From Verticillium longisporum (taxonomy: Eukaryota; Ascomycota; Sordariomycetes; Glomerellales; Plectosphaerellaceae), in assembly GCA_019188255.1 (NCBI GenBank), contig JAETXT010000009.1, forward strand, positions 3,038,001-3,102,000: a stretch of 64,000 nucleotides of DNA, read 5' to 3'. How positions within the stretch are numbered: position 1 is the stretch's first letter; the number at the start of each line of letters is the position of its first letter. Below, piece by piece: positions 34,085 through 43,334 of this stretch. The notes under the pieces were generated by a model that was not told the DNA's origin, ran no database searches, and saw nothing but the letters and a program-made list of their open reading frames with translations. Made by a program: the position numbers and the translations under genes.

Positions 34085-36316
34085 ATGAAGCTGTTCGCCA
34101 AAAAGACGTCGTCTTCCAAAAACCTGTCACCAGTCAGAACTCCCACGAAGAAGAGGAATTTCACAATTTACCTCACCGTTCCGCCTCCTCCTCGCCCACC
34201 AAGTCTTCTTCCCCCACCAAATCCCCAACTAAGCCTACCTATTCCAGACGCAGCACGAGGCCTCCCTCGCCTGGCGGGCGCGAGACTAAATCGCGATCTT
34301 CTCGGCCCTTCGGTCGTCATTCCACAGACCCCGGATCCTCCTCCTCCTCCTATTCACGCCGTCACAAGGTCGACCCCAATACCCATCCTCTCAACCTCCC
34401 CCTGAAGAGAGAAAGAGACTTTCTGCACTTTCCGCTATGAGCCGCAGCAACTCCATGGACATCGACCGCGAGTCGACCGGCGCCGCTGCTTCTTCACCCC
34501 CGCAGCGCCCACGCCCACAGCCCAAACCGCCTTCTCCGTCCCGATCCCCAACATCAACACCGCCGTCAACGGCAACGAGAATGGCAACGACGAAGATGCG
34601 CCCATGCCACCCCCGCACAAGTCTAACCCCTCCAGCCCTGTCCCCACTGCGGAGGACGAGGCCGAGGCTTACAAGGCTGCGGGCAACAAGTTCTTCAAGG
34701 AGAAGGATTACAAGAATGCTATTCTTCAGTACTCCAAAGGTATGCCGTCCCATTTGCCTAGAAATTCGGGCGTGAGAACCACATGCTAATTTTTTTTTCT
34801 TAAAAAAAACAGCCGTCGAGATGATTCCTGACTCGGCTACCTATCTCAGCAACCGTGCCGCTGCTTACATGTCCAACGGCAACTACGAAGCAGCCCTCGA
34901 AGACTGCCTGCGGGCTGTCGACCTGGACGGCCAGAATCCCAAGGTTCTCCTGCGTCTCGCGCGCATCTACACCAGCCTCGGCCAGCCTGAGGAGGCCGTT
35001 CTGACGTTCGGCCGCATCCAGCCGGCGCCCTCTGCTAAGGACATGGCGCCCGCCAAGGAGATGCTGCACCACATTACTGCAGCCAAAAATGCTCTTGCTA
35101 GCGGCACTGCCGGCTCTATGGTCCTGCACGCCCTCGACCAGGCCGAGCGCCAGCTCGGCTACACCGCGCCGAAGCCTCGAAAGTGGCAGATCATGCGTGG
35201 TGAGGCTCACCTCAAGATGGGTACCGCCAACGCCCTTGGCGAGGCTCAGAACATTGCCATGTCGCTGCTGCGTAACAACAGCCAGGATCCCGAGGCGCTC
35301 GTTCTTCGGGGTCGTGCCCTGTACTGTCAGGGTGACAACGACAAGGCCATCAGCCACTTCCGGAAAGCACTCAGCTGCGACCCGGACATGCGTGACGCCG
35401 TCAAGTGGCTGAGGGTTGTGCAGAAGCTTGAGAGGATGAAGGGAGAAGGTAACGCCGAGTACAAGGCGGGCCAGTGGCAGGCAGCCATTGACAAGTACAC
35501 TGCCGCCCTCGAGATTGACCCCACCAACAAGGGTACCAACTCAAAGATTCTCCAGAATAGGGCGCTGTGTAGGACAAAGCTCAAGGAGTACGACGCTGCC
35601 ATTGCCGACTGTGAGAGGGCCGTCCAGCTGGACCCCACCTACACCAAGGCGCGCAAGACAAAGGCCAATGCGCTGGGCTCTGCGGGGAGGTGGGAGGATG
35701 CCGTCAAGGAGTGGAAATCAATCCAGGAGCTCGACCCCGAGGATCGCACCATTGCCAAGGAGATTCGCAAGGCCGAACTGGAGCTGAAGAAGAGCAAGCG
35801 CAAGGATTACTACAAGATCCTCCAGATCAGCAAGGATGCCGATGATACCCAGATCAAGAAGGCCTACCGCAAGCTGGCCATCGTTCACCATCCTGACAAG
35901 AACCCCAACGACGAGCATGCCGCTGAGCGCTTCAAGGATATTGGTGAAGCTTATGAGACTCTGAGCGACTCTCAGTATGTCTTCCCCTCCTCTTTCTGAA
36001 TAGTCAAGTTGAAGAAGCTTGTGCTGACCTGTGCAGAAAACGTGCGGCCTATGACAATGGCGATGATCTGATGGATCCCAATGACATGTTCGGTGGCGGC
36101 GGCGGTATGCACGGTGGCATGGGTGGCATGCACGGCGGCATCGACCCTGAGATGCTCTTCAACATGATGGGTGGCATGGGCGGCGGCGGAGGTGGCGGCG
36201 GCGGGTTCCCCGGAGGTGGTGGTTTCCCCGGCGGTGGCACGTTCTCCTTCGCCGACGGGTCCAGCGGTCGCCAGCGCCCTGGCTTCAGCGGGCGTGGCTT
36301 CAACTTCTCCACCTGA
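34085..36316 (+). CDS. TPR-DnaJ co-chaperone (DNAJC7/TPR2 type), frame broken three times
   Basis: Exons 34085-34739, 34813-35974 and 36037-36316; about 699 residues. It links Hsp70 and Hsp90 through TPR repeats and stimulates Hsp70 with its J domain. The start [14 protein letters not shown] opens a Ser/Pro-rich N-terminus. TPRs run from [20 protein letters not shown] through [20 protein letters not shown] to [20 protein letters not shown]. The J domain reads [20 protein letters not shown] with the HPD triad in [11 protein letters not shown]. The C-terminus is Gly/Met-rich. Three one-base losses break the N-terminal exon: near 34141-34151 (TPxx then [10 protein letters not shown]), at C5 34398-34402 (HPLNLP then [12 protein letters not shown]) and at C5 34497-34501 (ASSPP then [15 protein letters not shown]). 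The rest is open. Confidence 0.88.
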
Positions 36317-36619
36317 CAACCCGACTCTGATCAGGGTGAGGAAGACGAGGAAGACGAGACGGGGTCGGAGGACGATGGCGACAGCGACAGCTCGCAGCCT
36401 GCCGGTAACGACGTCCACGAGAAGCTACGAGACCACATGCAGCGTCGCCATGACGAACAAGACGAACTTGTCGGGAAACTGCGCCAGTACGGCATCTTTG
36501 CGATTGCGGCAGTCGTGCTGCTCCCGCCGTCACTGTTGGTGCTGATGGCTGCCATGGCAGCAACTGTATACCTTGCTCTGCGCGCCGCTCAGCACCTCGG
36601 CCGTCGACAGCAGGTCTGA
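36317..36619 (+). other. In-frame acidic/transmembrane extension after the DnaJ stop
   Basis: After the TGA of the TPR-DnaJ gene the same frame stays open for 100 codons. It encodes an acidic stretch (DQGEEDEEDETGSEDDGDSD), a charged helix (HEKLRDHMQRRHDEQDELVG) and a strongly hydrophobic segment (GIFAIAAVVLLPPSLLVLMA) before RRQQV and TGA. Composition is protein-like and reminiscent of a tail-anchored or single-pass protein. It could be a stop-readthrough extension, the last exon of an overlooked gene, or the true C-terminus with an erroneous TGA. The first ATG inside is at 36437, which would give 60 residues. No splice pair that links it in frame was found. Confidence 0.4.
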
Positions 36620-37179
36620 GGCGCTGCGGCAGCGTCCAATCGGGACATGGGACGTCCTGGACGGGATCGGAACTAATGAGGCGAACCGGGGCAACGACGT
36701 TTTGCGCGTTGGTGCGCACAACCATCCACCCGGCCACCCTCTATCATCTGCATAATCACCGGCGGCGTTCCGAGGGTTCGTGTGTTTTTGGTCTGCTATT
36801 TTCCTTATTTTTTCCATAGAGCCACGGGACTACGGTCCCGTGTTCGGGGAGGGTGGTCCGGGGGAACGTTCCTTGAAAGACATATCCGCGCATTAGACTG
36901 GTTCCGTCAGATCGGGCTGGGCCGCTGTAGCTTTGAATCCATGTGGAAAGCGACTTGCCATTTTGCTTCTTCATAATCATACACAGTGCTGTCTCTTACT
37001 CTGTACTCATCCATGGGTATATCCTCCGCTCTGCCTAGTCCTTGAGCCTGCCTCGTCCCTTTTCTAGAGCTCCAAATTTGGCTCGCTGGCATTGCGAACC
37101 TAATCGTATCCTCCTGTCCGCTCATCACAGCCTGTTCTCTCTCCCAAACCCCCTTGCCTCTACAATCTAGCATCTCAGA
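36620..37179. other. Convergent 3' intergenic region
   Basis: Between the extension described above and the 3' end of MED10; nothing recognisable. Confidence 0.55.
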
Positions 37180-37795
37180 TCAAGCACCCTCCCTCTTGAC
37201 GGGACTCGTCATCTCCACAACCCGCGCGACATCCTCAGCCACCTCAGGCATGGCACTCCTCATCTCCCCAGCAAGCACGTCCCTCAGCTGCGCAAACGCG
37301 CCCATCTTGCCCCGCATAAGCTGGTTCCCCCGCCGCACAAGCTCGACAAACTCGCGCGTGTAAATGTCCGGGTTGCGCCCGTTCTCGACATACTGCACGA
37401 GCTCGGGCGGGATGTTGGGCAGCGCGCCCGGCGTGACGTGGCGGGCCGGGTCGTGCAGCGGCACGCCGGGCGGCATGCCGAGCTGGTCCTGGGCGTTGGG
37501 CGGCACGCCGTCCGGGGTCGGCGGGGCGCCGGCGACGGCGGTCGTGTGGACGGCCTGCAGGGAGGCGGAGAGCGTCTGGAGCGACGAGGTGAGGGCCGTG
37601 TGGGACGAGTGCGTTGGTGTCGTCGTGTACATGGTGATCTGGAGCATGATCTGGTAGAGGTCTTGGATCGTGTCCTTGAGCTGTTCTGTGGAAGGGGGGT
37701 CAGTATGAGGAGGTAGGCCTTTGGGAGGGTGTGCCACGGGGAGGAGGGGACGAACGCTCAAGGAGCTCTTGGGGGTTGTTTTCCACTGGAGCCAT
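37180..37795 (-). CDS. MED10: Mediator complex subunit 10 (Med10/Nut2)
   Basis: Exons 37795-37756 and 37685-37180 give 181 residues. Med10 belongs to the middle module of Mediator, bridging activators and RNA polymerase II. The start MAPVENNPQELLEQ is joined by an intron (GTTCGT donor, CCACAG acceptor) to QLKDTIQDLYQIMLQITMY, the family signature, followed by a Pro-rich loop. The conserved second half reads IPPELVQYVENGRNPDIYTR and EFVELVRRGNQLMRGK. The length is typical of filamentous fungi. The first exon is short but in phase and has a good acceptor. Confidence 0.92.
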
Positions 37796-38247
37796 CGTTG
37801 CGGCTGTGCTTTTGTTTGCGACTGGAAGTTGGTGATCCTTGGTCCCTAGGCGCTGGAGGTGGTTCTGGGCTTCGATTGTCGCAAGAGTTACGAGTAAGGC
37901 CCGAGACTGGTGGAAGACAATGGTTGAGAGTGGCGCGATGGACGAACGTGCAGTGAGGCGGGATGCGACAATGATGGGCTTCAGAGGAAGGTGCGGCCGT
38001 CTACAGCGACTCAACATCCTATCGATAAGCGTTGTGAGCTATGCATGACTAAGCGCAAATAACCCATTTCGATCTCGCTGAAGCCAAGAATATAGCATCA
38101 TGTTGATTTCAACAAGGTTTTACTTTTCTCTTCATACTTTAAACAGGGGCACTCGTCAAATTTAACTTGTAGCATCCGCTTCGTAGGCTAATCGTATTGC
38201 TCAATAGTCCCTGTTCCGCCCAAAGGATACTCTTTAGTACTAGTCAT
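37796..38247. other. Intergenic
   Basis: Upstream of MED10 and downstream of the LIM gene, both on the minus strand; nothing recognised. Confidence 0.55.
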
Positions 38248-40052
38248 CTATCGGGTTCCCTGCTGCTTCCCCGAAAACAACCGCCTCAACTCATCTCGTA
38301 AGTGTCGTCTGTCTCTCATATTCGGCTGTTGTTCTGGTCCCATGGAATGCATAGAGCTGGCACCATCAACAGCACTCTGTCTCTTGCAGTCCGGGTTGGG
38401 CATTTGATCACCTGCAGCCCTTTGAATCGCTATCCTGCTCCGCAAGACCGTGTCTTGAATACGCGAGGGCTGCAGCACGGTATTTGTCGGCCCATAGGCG
38501 CTACTGGATTCCGTCGAGCTGGCTGTGGCTGCTACGCTCTCTATTCTCTGCGCCTCAGTCGCCGCTGCCGGTTTGATCGTGATTGTCAGAGGTCTTGGAG
38601 ATGGTGATCTGATGGGTCGATATTTCTCAAGATACTCCGAAGATAGCGGTGGTGGGGTACGAGCCGGTGGCCGTACGGTGTCATGTTTGTGGGACGAAGG
38701 AACGGCAGGCGCAGAGAGCGGGGGGCGGGTTCGAGTTAGCTGTGGAGGAAGCTCATCGAAAGCAACATGACGGCTGGAAATAGTGCCCGCAAGGCCAGGC
38801 TGAGGACGGCATGGCAGAGTAGCAATCTCGTTGTGCTCTTCAAAAGAAAACTCCCGGGGTGAAGCGTAGGCTGAAGACGTCGAGACTTCCGTCACAGTCC
38901 TCTGGTGTCCTTGAATGTAGGCCATCCGCGAGGACGGTCGTTTCAGGGGCTCGTGGCTGACCCATGAACTCGGTGTGTGACGCTTCATGTGATCCTCAAC
39001 AGTTCTTGGATGGAAGTCTGTGATGCTGCCTCCAGATGACGTCCTTGTCAACGAAGAGACTCTGGGAGAAAGAGACGGCGGGGTTGAGGCTGGGTTTAAT
39101 ATCTTCTGAGGACAAACTGTTGAGATGCTTGAGGATGTTCGCGCCCGTTCCGGAAGAGGACCCAGTTGTTGAGTTGATGTCGAGGAGGCGCGCGAAGGGG
39201 AAACAGGAGTAGACTGTCGCGACGCATCTGGGTAGTACTGGCGACGGTTACCGGGGAGCATCTGCATCCAGCGTGGGATTGGCTTCGTAGGGCTAGGTTT
39301 GAAGGCGGGCTCGCCCAGAGGGTCGTTGATAGACACGTAAATGGTGGAATCTGGTGGGTCAATGGCATCGATGGCGTCTCTCTGCTGGTTTCTATCGTGG
39401 TTCGTGATGCTGGATCTTTGTCCTGTGGCTCGCAGCGAGGGCGAGCGGTAGGCAGGGCTCTCGGGCTGAGAGGCATCAGCACTCAACCATCGTCAGCCGT
39501 GGCAATTGTCGTCAAACTTACAACTGGGGCCCCTGTTTGATGGCTTCCAATCCTCAGTGGTAGTGGTTGTCCCTGACTGGCTTCCCATCTTGTCCGCCCC
39601 AGCCCGCCGTCCACGCAATCCATTCTTCTCAAGCCCTTCTGCACAACCGCTCTCTCGTCCATTCCATCCAACTCGGCCTCCACGAGACAGTGCGCGCAAA
39701 GTGGTGGCTCCTCGATCTCCCGTCCCCTAGTCTTTCCCATGTTATCCTCCAAGTCATCGTCCAAGTCCCCAAAAAGCTCCTCAAGCTTGACTCCTGAGGC
39801 GATATGCTTGCTCCCACAGAGAAGACATCCGTAGCACGCCCGATGCCAGAAGCACCATCCAAGACTAACACAGTCTTCCCCGCGCATCACGATCTCGCCG
39901 CATACCTAGCATATGGAGAGATTGATGAGGGCCGCGTAGCATGACTCGCAGGTAAGGCGGGCAGAGCGGCCAAGGACGTGGGTAGGACCGTCGGTCAAGC
40001 GCCAGCAGAAGGTGCATGTGAATAATGGCGAAGAAGAATAAGGAGGTGGCAT
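38248..40052 (-). CDS. LIM-domain protein with an in-frame TAG
   Basis: Exons 40052-39522 and 39475-38248 fix the outer limits; the splice acceptor places exon 2 at 39465. About 582 codons. The N-terminus is a LIM-type zinc module: FTCTFCWRLTDGPTHVLGRS, CESCYAALINLSIC, VCGEIVMRGEDCVSLGWCFW and HRACYGCLLCGSKH give eight or more Cys/His ligands. The rest is Ser/Pro-rich and probably disordered, apart from a C-terminal basic helix (RDRRHLRDELRRLFSGKQQ). Between SIC and VCGE the codon is TAG (39908-39906), where Trp (TGG) is expected in a C-W-x-C unit. Read literally, only 48 residues would be made. The intron at 39521-39466 has GTAAGT and CTCAG. Confidence 0.78.
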
Positions 40053-40933
40053 GGCATTACCAACACGAGTGTCTGGAGAGGTAAGGTCGATATTGATGGT
40101 ATCTAGAACGAATGTATGATGACGGTGGCGGCGACAATGATTGTCGAGTGAAATATGGAATACACGAATGTGCTAGGTAGGACATTGGCATGGACGACCT
40201 TGCTGGACGGATCTGACGAGGCGGATGGAGGGTAAGCTGCTGTACCCAGATCCGTCAACGTTTTCACCGTGTTACGGTCTTCCTCCAATGCGCCTGCCGG
40301 CAAAGCATCTCGACCGCATACCACGTGGGCATTGGACGAGGTGCAACCTACCTACCTACTAGGTAGGTACCCAAGGTACCTTTGGTACCTAGGTAGGTAG
40401 GTACTTTGTCAAGGTTGGAGAGGAAGGTCCCCTCTCCGAGATACCTCACGTCGGCGTCGCCACGCATCATGGTGCACACTCTACAGCAAAGTGCAGCAAC
40501 GACATTCATAGGAGAAAAAAGATTCAGCCTTTTGATGATCCTACATAACAGTCCGTAACACCGCCCAGAAGCGAAAACCCTGAAACCACCAGCCTCCAGA
40601 GGCCCATGATAGTCTTACAAATTCATAATAGCAAGCAAAAACAACCCATCCAGCCGCACAAAAGCCAGGGCAACCATGTCCGGTCGTGCCTGGTGCTTTT
40701 CCAAAGCAGCAAATCAAACGCCTGCCACCATCCTTGGTGGTCTCTTGTGCTGTGTTTCCTTGACTCCGCTTCTACCCTGTTGACAGGCACAAGCCCACTA
40801 TCTTTCTCCTGGCCTCGCATTCTGAGGATCATCCGAACAATGGCAGCACGGTACCACGCAGCATTGGCAGCTCGCAGCACTACATCCTCATCTCCACTGT
40901 GTACAAATACGTAATATACAACACACTCACCCC
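40053..40933. other. Intergenic with a palindromic ACCTA/TAGGT element
   Basis: Upstream of the LIM gene and downstream of the Ser/Lys-rich gene. It contains the element listed at 40345-40405 and otherwise no coding signal. Confidence 0.55.
40345..40405. repeat. Palindromic cluster of ACCTACCTA / TAGGTAGGT and GGTACC
   Basis: About 60 bp made of three ACCT units, then AGGTAGGTACCC, two GGTACC palindromes and three AGGT units. The left and right arms are reverse complements, so a long hairpin or cruciform is possible. Similar shorter clusters occur at 6741, 11859, 12031, 46228 and 46273. Confidence 0.85.
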
Positions 40934-43334
40934 TCAGCGACGCAGCTTGGGCTGAGAAAGCATGTGCAAACGGCTCATGCTGATGCCGGCCCGCTTCTTG
41001 ACAGGGCTAGGCGTTCCCGCCGACACCTTTTGAGGACTGGGAATCGGGGTGCTGCGCGCCAGCTTGGGAGTTCCCAAAATGCGAGGCTGGGGTGCAGGTT
41101 CAGCCTTGCGCCTCTTGCCACCGCGGTCGGCGCCCTCCTGGTCGACATCAGGCTCATCATCTTCGGTGGCCCTGGCACGCTTCTTGTTGGCAAGACCATG
41201 GGCAACTCCGGTGAGGATCTTGACGGGCGATTTGTTCTCCTTGTTCGGGTGAGAAGGCTCGACATGCGTGCGAGCCCGCTTCTCGTTGGGCAGCCCGTGC
41301 GGTACACCTTCGAAGACGAGTTTAGCTGGTGTGGAACCTTCCTTATTCAACACGAATGGCTCTGTGTTGGTGCGCGCTCGCTTCTCGTTGGTCAGACCGT
41401 GCTTGATACCAGCCGTCATGGACTTGACCGGGGTCTTGCTGGTGTGAGTGGCCCGTGGAAGGTCGGCGGTTTCTGGGAAACTACCGGGCATCTCCTCGAC
41501 TGGAGTGATCGAGGCTCGAACCTGTCGAACACTGAGCTGTCCAGGCGAAGAGCCGAAGCCGGCAGGAGATCCAGTGCCGAAGCGAGCAGTGCGGTCGCTA
41601 CGGAACGTGAAAGCGCCAGGAACAGTAGGAACCTCAGGAGCCTTTTCTTCTCTCTTGTTGGGGGAGGCTGGCAGCGGGCTCTTGATCTCCCTGGGTGCGC
41701 CGTGACTCTCGGGCTCGTTCATACGGCTCAGAATAGCATCGAGGTTGGGGTAGTTGACCTCGCCGCGACTCTTGCTCGGGGTGTCCTTGCTATCAGGCGT
41801 AAAGTCGACCCGCTTGAATAGCTTCCTACGCGGCGTGGTAAAAGGCACAGCCGGGAGCGGCTTGTCGAGGATTCGAGGACCAGGTGTCTGCGAAACACCA
41901 GTGAAAGGCTGAGGAATTGCACTCTTTGCAGGCTGAGCGGGCGACTTGCCACCGCGCAAAATCGACTTAACACGCTCGAATCTACCAGGGCTCACAATTC
42001 GTCGCTTCAGTTCAACAGTTCTCGACAGAGTAGCGAGGTCGTGGGTAGCGGCAGGCTTGGCCGTGCCACCAAGAGCAGGCTTGGAGGGAGATTTGGTCAA
42101 CTCTCCAAGGTCAGTCTTGCTTGTCGACTGTGTCAGGCCACTGAGAGATGCCTTGCTTGGGGACTTGGTCAGAGCAGGCTGGGATATCTTAGGGAGACCC
42201 GTCCGGGCCGCCGTGGCCTTGGCAGGGCTCGTCGATGAAGTCAAAGTGCTGCCTGAACGCGCCAGAATAGCCGAGGCATTACTGCTAGACGTGGGCCGAG
42301 GGAGAGAGCTGCCATCCCTGGAGATTGGTCGGCGGCTGGACGCGTCATCTTCAATCTGCTGCCGAACGCGCTTGACCGGGGAGGGTGAGGGTTGAGGCTG
42401 AGGCGCAAAGACACGCAGCTTCGAGGGTGTAGTGCCGAGCGGCTGCTTCTCAATGTGTTCGTCCAGGTTGGCCTTCGAGGAGGTGCGTTTGAGGCCAGAA
42501 ACGGCCTGGCTCGGGGTGCTCTGAAGGTTGTTCTTGGAGGGCGACCGGTGGAGGGTCGACTTGGGAGTGTCTTCCAGGTTCGCCTTGGAAGAGGTGCGCT
42601 TCAGAGACTTCTTGACGGGCGTGAAGCGACCGGGCTGAGCGCGGAAGGCAGAGGCGTGACCCTCAATTGAGTCCATCTTTTAAACTCCTCCATGTGAGCA
42701 GCGCTGAAGCGCCCAGACTTGCCTTTGGCTCTGGCAATCTTGCGCCCATTGACTTGTTCGTCTAGCTTCTCCAGCTCCCGCTTCGCAACGAGGTCAGCCT
42801 TGATCTTGGCTGCCTCTTCACGCAGGTCGGCCATCATGCGCTGAGCATCAGTGCTGAGGCCGGTTTCGCCGGCTGGGCTAGTCAAGTTGAACGTAAATGA
42901 GGAGGAGAGGACTCCGCTGAGCCTCGACGGCGTCGCCTGCGGGTTCATTGCAGACTTGCCGCGGGCGACATTGGCAGATTTGATGTCCCTGAATCCAAGC
43001 CAGGTCTCAGAAGAGCCAGTGGCTGTGGGGTGAACCTTGCTTGGGTGCATTTCGGACATGGGAGGCTTCAGAGCGGACGAGGCAGGTGTGGCAGGTTGAG
43101 GATGCGGCGAGGCGACGACGCCATCGAGGCTCGTCGATTCCACCTCTTCCGGCGTCTCATCGCGCTCGGTAAGCGACGATAGTTGAGATACCTTCTTGGG
43201 CTGTAGAGTTGATCATGGTCAGCTGAGGCGGTGAAGGGCTGGGGGGGGGGGACGAGGTTTTCGCAACTGCCCAAACAGACCTTTGGGGTTGACGCGCTGG
43301 CCAACCGGGCCGAGCGGCGGCGAGGCGGCGACAT
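40934..43334 (-). CDS. Unknown Ser/Pro/Lys-rich nuclear-type protein, frame broken
   Basis: Exons 43334-43281 and 43200-40934; about 773 residues. The start MSPPRRRSARLASASTPK is joined by an intron to PKKVSQLSSLTERDETPEEV. The protein is basic and full of SP/TP sites. It contains a coiled stretch (QRMMADLREEAAKIKADLVA), two LKRTSSKANLxE repeats, several KSPSK motifs and three copies of a HGLxNxKRAR unit with acidic or NKE flanks. I do not recognise the family. The repeated basic motifs next to phosphorylatable SP sites suggest a chromatin- or microtubule-binding, cell-cycle-regulated protein, which is inference. At A4 (plus-strand T 42678-42681) the frame slips between HMEEFK and KMDSIEGHASAF; one extra A restores it. 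Confidence 0.72.

Noticed and set aside
33805..34440. 211-codon frame upstream of the DnaJ gene as a separate protein
   Set aside because: Only the part after about 34140 is protein-like, and it is the frame-shifted N-terminus of the DnaJ gene; the first 110 codons are leader sequence.
36317..36360. Short intron at the end of the DnaJ gene explaining the extension
   Set aside because: The only candidate (41 nt, GTGGCT donor) is very short and leads directly to a stop.
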